This document shows, in pieces, positions 10,228 to 18,836 of a stretch of 64,000 nt of DNA. A model generated the notes under the pieces. That model searched no databases and was not told the origin of the DNA. It saw only the letters and a program-made list of their open reading frames with translations. Each line of letters begins with the position of its first letter. Position 1 is the first letter of the stretch. Made by a program: the position numbers and the translations under genes. The stretch is taken from assembly GCA_016716135.1 (NCBI GenBank), contig JADJWX010000028.1, positions 124,001 through 188,000 on the forward strand, written 5' to 3'. Source of the stretch: Lewinellaceae bacterium (GTDB lineage Bacteria; Bacteroidota; Bacteroidia; Chitinophagales; Saprospiraceae).

Positions 10228-11843
10228 TAATTAAGGTCCTTCAGCCCCTTGACGAAGTACATTTCCAGCAGGCCTTTATTCTTCGCGGCCACTTTCCCAC
10301 GGGGCTCCCATTCAAAATCGTATTTTGCTTTCCAGTACGTTTCCTCGCTTACATTGACGCGGCCGGGCGCTGATGTCTCTTCCATGCGAGCCGCAATGTT
10401 GACGGTGTCGCCCCAGATATCGTAGGCAAATTTTTTCTCCCCCACCACTCCGGCAACCACCGGACCGGTATGAATGCCGATACGCGCTTCGAAGAACGGC
10501 AGCCCCCGGCTCTGCTGCTCGGCTTTTTGGTGGAGCAGAAAATCCTGAATTTGCAACGCTGCTTTGATCATATCGGTCGGGCTGGCATTTTGATCGGACA
10601 GGCCGCAGGCGCAGATGTAAGCGTCGCCAACGGTTTTTATTTTTTCGATGCGGTATTGCCCGATGATGCGGTCAAAATTGGAAAAACAATAATCAATCTC
10701 AGCCACAAGGCCTTCCGGGCTCAGCATTTCGGAAATTTGGGTAAAGCCGATAAAATCCACAAACATGACCGTTGCCTGGTCATATTGCTGGGCAGCCACT
10801 TTCTTTTTGGTTTTCAGCTCGTTGGCGATAGCCGGCGGCAAGATATTGAGCAGCAGTTCGTCACTTTTTTTCTGCTCCGCTTCGATGATTTTATTTTTGC
10901 TGGCCAGTTGGTTGGCGGTACGGCGCTTGGCGCGATAGCGCAGGTAAAACAAGCCGGCAACCACCAGAATAAAACTACTCAGCATCAGCAAGGCATTTCG
11001 GGCTGCCTCCGATTTTTGGCGCTCCACTTCCACGCGGAGCAGCATGGCTTTCTGCGCTTCAATCTCGCGGCCTTGCTGGGCCTTGATCATCGAATCCACC
11101 ATTTGCTCTTCAGTGAGGGTGAGCAGCAATTTATTTTTAAACTGAACAATGGAATCTGCCTGACGTTGCTTGAGCACAAACTGCGAATCGCGTTTGTACA
11201 GCGCTTGCTGGGTTTGCGTTTGCACCTGCTCGATCTGCTGGCGGTAGCTCGACTCCAGAATTTCGGAATGGCCGGTGGCCGAAGCCAGTTGTTCACGCAA
11301 ATTGCGGTTGTCGGCCTCGGCAGCCGCCAACTGGCCTTCCAGGCGACGCAGGGCATCGCCGCTGCTGGTCGAACGGCCTGTATTTTCTTTCAGGTAATTG
11401 ATCGTCTCCTGGCTCCACTTCAACGCTTCGCCGAGGTTGTTCTGCCGTTTACCGATATCCATCAATTTTTCTGCCGCTTGCAGGGCGACATCCTGATGGC
11501 CGTAATTTCGGGCGGTATTCCAGGCTTCCGTAAAACGGCGGGTTGCTTCCGGGTAATTGCGCCGCCGGTAGTTGGCTTCAGCGGCGAGTAACAGGGCATC
11601 GGAGGCCATGCGTTTTTCGCCCAATTGAACGGCCAGTTCACTGGCTTCCACAGCGTAGGTGGCTGCTTCAGACGGACTTCGGGCCAACTGCTTTTCGGCC
11701 AGCTGGTAAGTCAGCTGCAACTTTTCACTCTTCGATGCCGCACGCCGCAACTGGGCTTTTAACTCCGAAACAGATTGTGCAGAAAGCGCGCCATGGGAAA
11801 CGACGCACAGGCTAAGAATCAGGAAGGCGGAAATATGTTTCAT
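10224..11843 (-). CDS. Membrane-anchored class III adenylate/guanylate cyclase
   Basis: 539 residues. A signal peptide (ends GALSAQ) is followed by a TPR-like helical region to about residue 145, long Gln-rich coiled coils (about 160-275), and one membrane helix (NALLMLSSFILVVAGLFYL, about 285-303). The C-terminal catalytic domain has the metal-binding Asp in VMFVDFIGFT and the second Asp in TVGDAYICA; HTGPVVAGVVG and WGDTVNIAARMEE are typical. It should make cAMP or cGMP on the inner face in response to signals read outside. Substrate choice cannot be read safely from the sequence. Confidence 0.9.
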   Translation of the reverse strand: MKHISAFLILSLCVVSHGALSAQSVSELKAQLRRAASKSEKLQLTYQLAEKQLARSPSEAATYAVEASELAVQLGEKRMASDALLLAAEANYRRRNYPEATRRFTEAWNTARNYGHQDVALQAAEKLMDIGKRQNNLGEALKWSQETINYLKENTGRSTSSGDALRRLEGQLAAAEADNRNLREQLASATGHSEILESSYRQQIEQVQTQTQQALYKRDSQFVLKQRQADSIVQFKNKLLLTLTEEQMVDSMIKAQQGREIEAQKAMLLRVEVERQKSEAARNALLMLSSFILVVAGLFYLRYRAKRRTANQLASKNKIIEAEQKKSDELLLNILPPAIANELKTKKKVAAQQYDQATVMFVDFIGFTQISEMLSPEGLVAEIDYCFSNFDRIIGQYRIEKIKTVGDAYICACGLSDQNASPTDMIKAALQIQDFLLHQKAEQQSRGLPFFEARIGIHTGPVVAGVVGEKKFAYDIWGDTVNIAARMEETSAPGRVNVSEETYWKAKYDFEWEPRGKVAAKNKGLLEMYFVKGLKDLNY

Positions 11844-12022
11844 AACAACCGGGGTCTGGGATTAGGTATTAAATCCGGTATTTAAAAAAGGCGGTTTGGA
11901 CAGTTTACCTGCCTGAAAACCATCCGGCAAACGAAATAATCGCCAAAATTGAAAATTTATTGACTGCCAAAGGTAAAAAAAACGGATTGCCGCTACATTT
12001 ACTTCCTCAACCGGCACACTAC

Positions 12023-13153
12023 ATGCACATCAAACCCTTCCGGGCCAGCCATCCGTTGTTCGATCGCATTCCCTCACCGGATGCTTTTTGTTCGGATGCA
12101 AAGAACGCTTTTCTTGATTATCAGCGCGACAATTTGCTGACTCGCTCAGCGAACGCGGCCTTGTATATTTATCAAATCGAACAACACCATCATTTGCATA
12201 CGGGCATTGTAGCGCTCAATGATGTTCAGGACTTTTTCACCGGGCATATCAAAAAGCACGAAAAAACACTACGCGAACGGGAACACCGGCAGATGGAGTT
12301 GATTTTACGCTGGGGTGCAATTTTAAAACCGGTTTTGCTTACGTTCCCGCCCGTACCAACACTCAATACCTGGCTGGCAGCCTTTACAGCTGCTAACCAG
12401 CCTTTGTTTGAAACGTATTTTCGAAAAGAAGGACAAACCCAGCGCCTCTGGGCAATTATTGATCCGGCGGATATTGCACACGTGCAGCACCTCTTCGAGG
12501 AGGAAGTGCACGATGTATACATTGCAGACGGGCATCACCGGACAAGTACGGTAGCCCTGCTCCACAAAGAGCACAAGGCCGAATACCCTGCACTTGACTT
12601 CGATCATCTGTTTTGCGCCTTTTTCCCCACCGATCAGCTCGACATTCTCGACTACAATCGCGTAGTTGAAGGCCTGAACAACCTGAGTCCTGAACAATTT
12701 TTCGGCCGGCTGGCGGAGGTAGCCACCATTGAATACGTCGAACACCCGCGGAAACCCCGCAAAAAACACGAACTCAAATTACACTTTCGTGAACACTGGT
12801 ACCGGTTGCAGTGGAAGCCCGAAGTACTGGCTTCCTTCCGGCCAGGCCCCCGCTCCTTGCCGGTTTTGCTGGATGTCAGCTTGCTCAACGAACTGGTTTT
12901 GCAAAATATACTCGGCATCCGGGATTTCCGAACCAGTTCGAGAATATCCTACGTTGAAGGCACAAAAGGGCTACAGGGCATCCGAAAAGCCGCCGGGAAT
13001 GCAACCGACCGCCTGGGCTTCGTTTTGCACCCCATTCTTTTTGACGATATGCGGCAAATTGCCGATGCCGGAAAAGTGCTACCGCCCAAGAGCACCTATT
13101 TTGAACCGCGTATGAAAAGCGGGCTTATTATCAAATTGCTTTCGAAGGAGTAA
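12023..13153 (+). CDS. DUF1015 family protein
   Basis: 376 residues from ATG 12023 (MHIKPFRA), the usual family start; an upstream extension to 11960 is unlikely. Typical features are IYIADGHHRTSTVALL with the conserved GHH, and LDYNRVVEGL. The family is widespread in Bacteroidota and Firmicutes, often near serine-pathway genes, but its function is not firmly known. The length is somewhat below the usual 400-430. No signal peptide, so cytoplasmic. Confidence 0.85.
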   Translation: MHIKPFRASHPLFDRIPSPDAFCSDAKNAFLDYQRDNLLTRSANAALYIYQIEQHHHLHTGIVALNDVQDFFTGHIKKHEKTLREREHRQMELILRWGAILKPVLLTFPPVPTLNTWLAAFTAANQPLFETYFRKEGQTQRLWAIIDPADIAHVQHLFEEEVHDVYIADGHHRTSTVALLHKEHKAEYPALDFDHLFCAFFPTDQLDILDYNRVVEGLNNLSPEQFFGRLAEVATIEYVEHPRKPRKKHELKLHFREHWYRLQWKPEVLASFRPGPRSLPVLLDVSLLNELVLQNILGIRDFRTSSRISYVEGTKGLQGIRKAAGNATDRLGFVLHPILFDDMRQIADAGKVLPPKSTYFEPRMKSGLIIKLLSKE

Positions 13154-13228
13154 ACAGATGTTGCAACAACTTGCTGGTCGCTAAATTCAGCTTGAATGTC
13201 GATGCAGGGAAGATGTTTGGTCAGGAAA

Positions 13229-13260
13229 TTTGGTTTATATTTTAAACTAATCTATTTTTG
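13229..13260 (+). promoter_or_regulatory. Bacteroidota-type promoter
   Basis: TTTG at 13229-13232, a 20-bp spacer, then TATTTTTG at 13253-13260. Both boxes and spacing match the known Bacteroidota sigma consensus. It precedes the ATG at 13295 by 35 bp and probably drives the membrane protein/regulator pair. Confidence 0.65.
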
Positions 13261-13294
13261 CAATAAAGTCTAAAACATAAACTGTATTTTCGAT

Positions 13295-13888
13295 ATGGAA
13301 AACGACGAAAAAGTACTAAACCCGGAGGAGAGCCTGCGCGTCATCCGTGAAACCATTGATCTGGCAAAAAACACCATTCGCGAAAATGGATTTCATTTTC
13401 TGCTTTGGGGCTGGCTGGTGGTGTTCGCTTGTGTGGCCGATTATTATCTGGACGTGGTACTACAGCACCCCCGGCATTTTATGGCTTGGATTTCCATGAC
13501 GGTAATTGGAGTACCGGCTGCCATAATTTATGAGTGGCGCCGCGATAAAAAACATCCGGCTTCGTCGAATACGGTACGGGAATGGTATGGCAGGGTTTGG
13601 ATGGCCTTCGGGATTTCCTTGTTTATTGTCATTGTGCTCGCTGTGCGTGCGCAGGTGTCGCCAGTTCCGTATATTTTGGTTTTGGTTGGGTTTGCAACGT
13701 TTATTTCCGGAACATTACTGCGCTTCACGCCTTTGCTGGTCGGTTCGGCGGCGATGTGGGCAGGCGCCCTGATTTGCCTGTTCTTGAACTATCAGGAACA
13801 ACTACTGGTTCAGGCGGCGGCTACCGTAGTTGGCTACTTGATTCCCGGATATTTATTGAATGTTCAAGCCCGCAACAAGCATGTTTAA
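13295..13888 (+). CDS. Multi-pass membrane protein
   Basis: 197 residues. A short soluble N-terminus (NPEESLRVIRETIDLAKN) is followed by about five hydrophobic segments, for example FHFLLWGWLVVFACVADYYL, VPAAIIYEW and PYILVLVGFATFISGTLL. The family is not recognised with confidence. It overlaps the following wHTH regulator gene by 8 bp, which suggests they are co-translated and that the regulator controls or senses something at this protein (inference). Confidence 0.7.
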   Translation: MENDEKVLNPEESLRVIRETIDLAKNTIRENGFHFLLWGWLVVFACVADYYLDVVLQHPRHFMAWISMTVIGVPAAIIYEWRRDKKHPASSNTVREWYGRVWMAFGISLFIVIVLAVRAQVSPVPYILVLVGFATFISGTLLRFTPLLVGSAAMWAGALICLFLNYQEQLLVQAAATVVGYLIPGYLLNVQARNKHV

Positions 13889-14177
13889 TGAACTCGATCC
13901 TTTGCTATTATCCCAATTGCGGCTGGCCATTATGGCGCACCTGATGGTTGTGCGCGAAACGGATTTTAATACCTTAAAAACACAAACCGGCGCTACAGCC
14001 GGCAACCTCAGCGCACAAATCAGCAAGCTGCAGGAGGCCGGGTATATCGAGGTTGAGAAAACATTTAAGAATAACTACCCCCTAACACTTTGCAAACTAA
14101 GTCCGAAAGGTGTCGAGGCGTTTGAGACATTTTACGCCAATCTGAAATCCTACTTTGATAACCACAACGGAGGATAA
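13881..14177 (+). CDS. Winged-helix transcriptional regulator
   Basis: 98 residues from ATG 13881, overlapping the upstream stop by 8 bp; a start at 13860 is possible but overlaps more. The sequence has a wHTH with recognition helix TGATAGNLSAQISKLQEAGY and a wing with LTLCKLSPKGVEAF, similar to small MarR/ArsR-like regulators of the DUF2087/PadR-like type. Such regulators paired with small membrane proteins are common in Bacteroidota. The target is probably its own operon (inference). Confidence 0.8.
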   Translation: MFNELDPLLLSQLRLAIMAHLMVVRETDFNTLKTQTGATAGNLSAQISKLQEAGYIEVEKTFKNNYPLTLCKLSPKGVEAFETFYANLKSYFDNHNGG

Positions 14178-14201
14178 CCGCAACCAATTCAACTTTTCAA
14201 T

Positions 14202-14735
14202 ATGAAATATTCCATTGTCTTGGCAGTCGCCCTGAGCGTCTGCCCGCTAAGCCTGTTTGCGCAGGCACAACTTCAACCCAGCCCCCAAATACTGGATGCC
14301 ATGAAAAAAATTCGTGTGCTCGAAGGGGACTGGGCAGGCTCCGGATGGATACAAATGGGGCCACAACGGCATGAATTTCATCAAGCAGAGCATGTCCGGT
14401 TTCATGCAAACGGAACCGCACTTACGATTGACGGCCGTGGCACGGATGCCTCCGACTCCACACAGGTTATTCACCAGGCATTTGCCGTAATATCGTATGA
14501 CCAGCAGGCCGGAAAATACCTGATGCGTGCCATTCGAGCCGATGGCAACCACGTAGATGCCGATTTTGCGGTACAGCCCGACGGCAACATCATCTGGGGG
14601 TTCAGCCATCCGATGGCCGGGCAAATTCGCTATACAATCCAATTTACCGACGGCAAATGGATCGAAACCGGCGCCATGAGCCGCGATGGGAGCACCTGGA
14701 TGCCATTTTTTGAAATGCAACTGGAAAAACTGTAA
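14202..14735 (+). CDS. Secreted DUF1579-like protein
   Basis: 177 residues with a signal peptide ending LSLFAQA. The mature part has the pattern of lipocalin-like DUF1579 proteins: IRVLEGDWAGSGWIQMGP, an ALTIDGRGTD strand, and GNIIWGFSHP. The function is unknown; probably a periplasmic beta-barrel binding a small molecule. It follows the regulator by 24 bp and may belong to the same operon. Confidence 0.7.
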   Translation: MKYSIVLAVALSVCPLSLFAQAQLQPSPQILDAMKKIRVLEGDWAGSGWIQMGPQRHEFHQAEHVRFHANGTALTIDGRGTDASDSTQVIHQAFAVISYDQQAGKYLMRAIRADGNHVDADFAVQPDGNIIWGFSHPMAGQIRYTIQFTDGKWIETGAMSRDGSTWMPFFEMQLEKL

Positions 14736-14753
14736 CGCGACCGCCCCCCACGG

Positions 14754-15338
14754 TTACTGCCCTTTTTTCCGGTGGTAATACGCCTTAGCTTTCATCTGAC
14801 TCCCGCAGGTTTGCATGTTGCACCACCTGCGGGTGCCGTTTTTGCTGGTATCGAGAAACAGCCACCCACAGTTGCCGCAGGATTTTACCCGGGTCAACCG
14901 GTCGCTCAGCAACAGGGCTTCAGCCGAAAGGGCGATGAGCCAGAGCGGTTTTTCCGGGTGCGGCGCTTCCGAAACACCACGGCGCAAACCATTATCAGTC
15001 AGGCAGAGCTGGGTATGTGGGTACACTTCGTGCAATAGACCATTGAACGCATCCAGATGTTTCGGATGCAGTGTGCCTTTCCGGGAAAGGTGTTCGAATA
15101 AAACATAGAGCGCTTCGCGAAAAGCACGTACCTCCTCGATATTGCTTTCGGGCAAGGCTTGCCATCGCTGCCACTCATTTTCCGAAAACAAGCCGACGTG
15201 CCGCACCCAAGCCCGGAGATCATCCCAGTTGTTCAGGTACTCCGTGCCAAGCCCGGGTGTACGGGCCGACACGGTGTTGATAAAGTCCAGGCAAAGCCAA
15301 CCGCCGTCCAGTGCCAGCGTTGCGATCGGGTTTTCCAT
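14754..15338 (-). CDS. CGNR zinc-finger / ABATE-domain regulator
   Basis: 194 residues. The N-terminal ABATE domain begins with LDGGWLCLDFINTVSAR. The C-terminal CGNR zinc finger contains CGNCGWLFLDTSKNGTRRWC and a final CG pair, which supply the four zinc-binding Cys. This family acts as DNA-binding regulators. It is divergent from the DinB gene, and three palindromes lie in the 100-bp gap, so it probably controls both genes. Confidence 0.9.
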   Translation of the reverse strand: MENPIATLALDGGWLCLDFINTVSARTPGLGTEYLNNWDDLRAWVRHVGLFSENEWQRWQALPESNIEEVRAFREALYVLFEHLSRKGTLHPKHLDAFNGLLHEVYPHTQLCLTDNGLRRGVSEAPHPEKPLWLIALSAEALLLSDRLTRVKSCGNCGWLFLDTSKNGTRRWCNMQTCGSQMKAKAYYHRKKGQ

Positions 15339-15365
15339 ATTTTTTTACTACTAAAACTTGCTTTG

Positions 15366-15415
15366 TTGGTAAGAATACCAATATTTTTACCGCCTAAAAA
15401 TATTTTACCGGTAAA
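15366..15415. promoter_or_regulatory. Three adjacent palindromes, likely operator sites
   Basis: TTGGTA-AGAA-TACCAA (15366-15381), ATATTTTTA-CCGCC-TAAAAATAT (15381-15403) and TTTACCGGTAAA (15404-15415), all exact. They fill the gap between the CGNR regulator and the dinB-like gene. Probably bound by the CGNR regulator (inference). Confidence 0.6.
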
Positions 15416-15438
15416 GATACGGGTTAAACAACGAAGCT

Positions 15439-15936
15439 ATGAAAACAAATCTTTCCCAGTACATCCGGTTATTCCGCGAAAATTATGGCGGAAATCCCTG
15501 GTATGGCGATTCATTGCGCAAAAAACTGGACGACATCCAGGCCGAAGAGGCCCTGAAGGCACCGGCGCCGGGCTTGCACAGTATCGCACAGCAGGTGGCA
15601 CACTTGCTGGCCTGGCGCCGGTTGTTGGTGGAACGCCTCAAGGGCAACGACAATTTTCAGATTCAGGTGAATTCGGCGCGCGACTGGCCGCCGCAAGAGC
15701 TGCTGGAACAAAAAGGTTGGGAGAAACTCTTGAAAGAACTGGAAGCCAACCAAAATGAGTTGTTGAAATTGCTGGAGGCAGAGTCCGACGCCTTGCTGGA
15801 GCGCCCGCTGCCCGATGGCAAACACGCCTTCCGGTTGTTGCTGGATGGGATCGTGCAACATGATGTGTACCACATTGGTCAAATCGGGCAGGCGCTTGCC
15901 CTGCTCCGCAGCAAGCAACACGTTTCCGCATTATAA
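15439..15936 (+). CDS. DinB-family protein
   Basis: 165 residues of a four-helix bundle of the DinB/DUF1572 type. The metal-site His residues are probably in GLHSIAQQVAHLL and the C-terminal HDVYHIGQIGQA. Members act as thiol-dependent S-transferases or are of unknown role. It is divergent from the CGNR regulator, a setup in which the regulator controls a detoxification gene (inference). It is followed at once by a MITE-like element that starts within the stop region. Confidence 0.82.
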   Translation: MKTNLSQYIRLFRENYGGNPWYGDSLRKKLDDIQAEEALKAPAPGLHSIAQQVAHLLAWRRLLVERLKGNDNFQIQVNSARDWPPQELLEQKGWEKLLKELEANQNELLKLLEAESDALLERPLPDGKHAFRLLLDGIVQHDVYHIGQIGQALALLRSKQHVSAL

Positions 15937-16096
15937 GTACTGTGACAAGATTATTGAATCATTTTGACCAGGCAATTTTGGCGTTGATCAAGGCGCGAAC
16001 GACGCGAATACCTGGGGTCTTTTAGGAGTGAGCAACGCCGAACAGCGCCAAAAGGGTCGGTCACAAATGGTTTGAATAATCTTGTCACAGTACTTA
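15934..16096. mobile_element. MITE-like inverted-repeat element
   Basis: 163 bp. Arms of about 25 bp: TAAGTACTGTGACAAGATTA at 15934 and its near-complement ending at 16096, with one mismatch near the inner end. The inside has no ORF and is GC-richer (CAAGGCGCGAACGACGCGAA). The left arm touches the dinB stop codon. It is probably non-autonomous, moved by an unrelated transposase. Confidence 0.7.
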
Positions 16097-16119
16097 ATTA
16101 CATCGAACTGTTTTTCGTC

Positions 16120-17055
16120 ATGTCCAATACAACCACTTCGCCCAGCCGGGCCATGATCCTGGCTGCATTTGCCGCCATTTACCTGATTTGGGGTTCCACC
16201 TATGTGGCCATCCTGATCAGCCTTGAATCCATACCGCCGTTTTTACTTATCGGCCTGCGTTTTTTTATTGCCGGAATTATCCTGCTCACCTGGCAACTGG
16301 CACGGGGCGAACGGGCTCCGCGCAAGGCAGTGCTGCAGCATAGTTTTGCCGGCATCCTGATGCTTTTCGGCGGCACCGGCGCGGTTGTTTGGGTGGAACA
16401 ATACATCAGCTCCGGCCTGGCCGCCATTATCGTTGCGAGCATGCCATTTTGGTTTGTGCTGTTGGACTACAAGCAGTGGTCGTTTAATTTTTCAAACGGC
16501 CTCATTCTCAGCGGCGTGTTGGTCGGTTTTGCCGGAGTTATTTGTTTGTTTGGCGCCGGGGGAATCAATTCCGGCATTTCAGACCAGTTGTTTGCCATGC
16601 TGGTGCTGATCGCGGGCTGTATAGCCTGGGCTGGGGGCTCGCTATATCTGAAATACCGGGCTGCGAACAATATAACAGCGGGCCTGGGCGCCGGTATCCA
16701 AATGCTTGCTGCAGGCCTGTGTAGTTTGCTGGTCAGCTTGTTTCAGGGCGAACTGACCGATTTTGCTCCGGCAACGGTCAGTGCTGCATCCTGGGCAGGC
16801 CTGTTTTACCTGGTCAGTTTTGGCTCCCTGATTGGATACTTGTCGTATATCTGGTTGTTGCGGCAGCGGCCGGCCGTGCAGGTGGGTACGTATGCCTACG
16901 TGAACCCGGTGGTGGCGGTATTGCTGGGCTGGATGATCGCCTCCGAGCCGTTTGCCTGGCAACAACTGGCGGCGTTGGGAGCAATTCTAAGTGGCGTATT
17001 GCTGATCAATTTGCCAAAATACAAGCACCTGCGAAAGCAATTGCAGTGGCGGTAA
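16120..17055 (+). CDS. EamA/DMT-family transporter
   Basis: 311 residues from ATG 16120; a further in-frame start at 16072 lies inside the upstream repeat and is unlikely. It has ten hydrophobic segments in two EamA halves, including AAFAAIYLIWGSTYVAI and GSLIGYLSYIWLL. The family exports amino acids or other small metabolites across the inner membrane. The particular substrate is not deducible. Confidence 0.88.
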   Translation: MSNTTTSPSRAMILAAFAAIYLIWGSTYVAILISLESIPPFLLIGLRFFIAGIILLTWQLARGERAPRKAVLQHSFAGILMLFGGTGAVVWVEQYISSGLAAIIVASMPFWFVLLDYKQWSFNFSNGLILSGVLVGFAGVICLFGAGGINSGISDQLFAMLVLIAGCIAWAGGSLYLKYRAANNITAGLGAGIQMLAAGLCSLLVSLFQGELTDFAPATVSAASWAGLFYLVSFGSLIGYLSYIWLLRQRPAVQVGTYAYVNPVVAVLLGWMIASEPFAWQQLAALGAILSGVLLINLPKYKHLRKQLQWR

Positions 17056-17075
17056 AGGGCTGTGCTGGGCGCGTG

Positions 17076-17110
17076 TTCGGGAATTACTGCCGAGGTAGAA
17101 AATTCCCGAA
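17076..17110. terminator. Inverted repeat between convergent genes
   Basis: TTCGGGAATT (17076-17085) and its exact complement (17101-17110) lie between the EamA and isomerase genes. No clear T tract is present, so it is only a possible bidirectional terminator. Confidence 0.5.
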
Positions 17111-17116
17111 TATGCG

Positions 17117-18094
17117 CTAAACCAAGCCTTCCCGAACCAGGTCGTGCAAGTGCACAATGCCCTGGTACGTCTCGTTTTCAAAAACCAGCAGTTGGGTGAT
17201 CGCGTGTTTGCGCATCAGCGCCAGGGCATCGACGGCCAGTGCGTCGGGGCGGATGGTTTTGGGGGCAGGGCTCATGATGTGTTTTGCCGTGAGGCTATTG
17301 AAATCGGCGCCGCGCTGAAGCATGCGTCGAAGGTCGCCGTCGGTGACGATGCCGTGCAACTGACCGGCAGCATCGAGCACTGCGGTGGCACCCAGGCGCT
17401 TCGACGAAATTTCCAGAATGACCTCCTGCAAGGTTGAATCAGGACTTACCTGTGGCCGGTCGTGCAGGGCGCAAAGTTCGCCCACACGCAGGTAGAGTTG
17501 TTTGCCCAGAGCTCCGCCCGGGTGAAACTTGGCAAAGTCTTCCGGCGTAAACCCGCGCAGGGCCAGCAATGTGATCGCCAGCGCATCGCCCAGGGCCATT
17601 TGGGCGGTGGTGCTCACCGTGGGCGCGAGGTTGTTGGGGTCGGCTTCGTGGTTGACGGGCGTCCAGAGCACAAAATCGGCCTGCCGGGCCAGGGTGCTGT
17701 CGCGGTTGGCAGTCATAGCGATCAGGCGGTTGCCGAAATTTTTGACCAGCGGAACCAACACTTTAATTTCGGCTGATTCGCCGCTTTTCGACAGGCAAAG
17801 CACCACATCGTCGGGCAGCACCATACCCAGGTCGCCGTGAATGGCATCGGCGGCGTGCAGGAAAAGCGCAGGCTGGCCGGTGGAGTTGAGCGTGGCGACG
17901 ATTTTTTGTGCCACAATGGCGCTTTTGCCGATGCCGGTGATGACCAGTCGGCCCTTACTGCGGTGGATCGTTTCGACGCAACGCTGAAAATCGGTGGTAT
18001 CGTCAAGGCTGTCGGCTAAGGCCTGAAGCGCTTCGGCTTCGAGGCGGATGGTTTGCTGGGCGGCAGCGAGGATGTCGGGCTGGGTGTGGTTCAC
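17117..18094 (-). CDS. kdsD: Arabinose-5-phosphate isomerase (KdsD/KpsF type)
   Basis: 325 residues from the GTG at 18094. Start choice is supported by a TACTTTTG promoter box at 18117-18124, which lies inside any longer form. A SIS domain (about 35-180) has LVITGIGKSAIVAQKI, LCLSKSGESAEIKVL and FHPGGALG. Two CBS domains (about 205-320) include ATAVLDAAGQLHGIVTDGDL and ITQLLVFENETYQGIVHLHD. It converts ribulose-5-P to arabinose-5-P, the precursor of Kdo for lipopolysaccharide. Length fits (about 320-330). Confidence 0.93.
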   Translation of the reverse strand: MNHTQPDILAAAQQTIRLEAEALQALADSLDDTTDFQRCVETIHRSKGRLVITGIGKSAIVAQKIVATLNSTGQPALFLHAADAIHGDLGMVLPDDVVLCLSKSGESAEIKVLVPLVKNFGNRLIAMTANRDSTLARQADFVLWTPVNHEADPNNLAPTVSTTAQMALGDALAITLLALRGFTPEDFAKFHPGGALGKQLYLRVGELCALHDRPQVSPDSTLQEVILEISSKRLGATAVLDAAGQLHGIVTDGDLRRMLQRGADFNSLTAKHIMSPAPKTIRPDALAVDALALMRKHAITQLLVFENETYQGIVHLHDLVREGLV

Positions 18095-18116
18095 GTGCAG
18101 TAGGAAAAATTGAGTA

Positions 18117-18124
18117 CAAAAGTA
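18117..18124 (-). promoter_or_regulatory. -7 box for kdsD
   Basis: The minus strand reads TACTTTTG, a TAnnTTTG match, 22 bp before the kdsD GTG. It places the transcription start just upstream of the GTG. No strong -33 box was found. Confidence 0.45.
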
Positions 18125-18454
18125 CGCGCAACACAAGCAGGCGCTGTATTTTAGGAGCAAAAAGGAATAATTTTGTAAATAATCGCTCAAACTCTGCCTC
18201 AAATCGTGTTTAAAATTGATACCAAGGCTGAACCGAGCGCGCTTGATTTGCCCACCGATTATTACCACCGAAAGACGGAGCCGCCCCGGCTGCAGTGCAT
18301 TTGCCTATGCACTCTTTTTATCTCATTTTATTCAACTGAAATCCGTGTTTTTCCGACCGTGTTTTGCCTTTTTCCCAGGTTGTTTTTGGCTATAAAACGG
18401 AACTGCCGACTGTAGCCCGGATTTTGGGCAACCGGACCAACATCCCAGCAAAAA

Positions 18455-18720
18455 AAATCAGGGAACGTCCGAACAACGCTCCCTGATGAACAAAAACTAC
18501 GTGACATTTGGTTTTATGTCCTTCTGCTAAGGCTGCCAGTTGCAGGTGCTCGTTTGATTTATCCGGTTTTAATCTGGTGGTTAGCAGTCTGCGGACATTT
18601 TATTTTCAAAGCATTGTTTCCCTGTCGCACGAGTGCTCGGTTTTTGCCAATACCAAGACCATTGTGGCAAATTTTTATTCTGAATCACACAGGGATATCC
18701 AAGCCGTCCCAAATTATCCT
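18455..18720 (-). ncRNA. Candidate structured non-coding RNA
   Basis: No gene is convincing from 18095 to 19057. Several nested complementary arms exist in 18516-18698: ATGTCC (18516-18521) with GGACAT (18593-18598); CTGCTAA (18524-18530) with TTAGCAG (18581-18587); CCCTGT (18620-18625) with ACAGGG (18689-18694); TTTGCCA (18643-18649) with TGGCAAA (18665-18671); CGAG-CTCG at 18630-18639. They are followed on the minus strand by a strong terminator. I could not match it to tmRNA, RNase P or SRP RNA. A 122-residue ORF on the plus strand (18508-18876) is probably spurious. Confidence 0.42.
18458..18486 (-). terminator. Intrinsic terminator on the minus strand
   Basis: On the minus strand TCAGGGA ... 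TCCCTGA arms are followed by eight T residues (AAAAAAAA just before 18458 on plus). It matches the end of a minus-strand transcript coming from 18500-18750, and separates it from kdsD. Confidence 0.65.
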
Positions 18721-18763
18721 TTGAATATTCGAAATTCTTTAACATCACTTCCGATCAATAGAC

Positions 18764-18836
18764 TTGGAAAAACTCATTTTTATTTTACTATCTTTGACGC
18801 CTTTTTGAAAAAAGCCTCGCTTTTGGCGGGGCTTTT
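18764..18836 (+). promoter_or_regulatory. Promoter followed by an early hairpin, upstream of recQ
   Basis: TTGG at 18764-18767, 21 bp, then TATCTTTG at 18789-18796 (TAnnTTTG). A few bases later comes AAAAGCCTCGC-ttttg-GCGGGGCTTTT (18810-18836), a terminator-like hairpin with one G-U pair. recQ starts at 19058, so the transcript would have a leader of about 255 nt. Confidence 0.42.

Noticed and set aside
10470..11591. Plus-strand ORF (373 residues)
   Set aside because: Antisense to the cyclase gene; low-complexity His/Gln/Leu-rich composition.
18455..18720. tmRNA, RNase P RNA or SRP RNA
   Set aside because: The conserved motifs of these RNAs (tRNA-like ends with CCA, GAAAGTCC, GGAAGCAGC) were not found.
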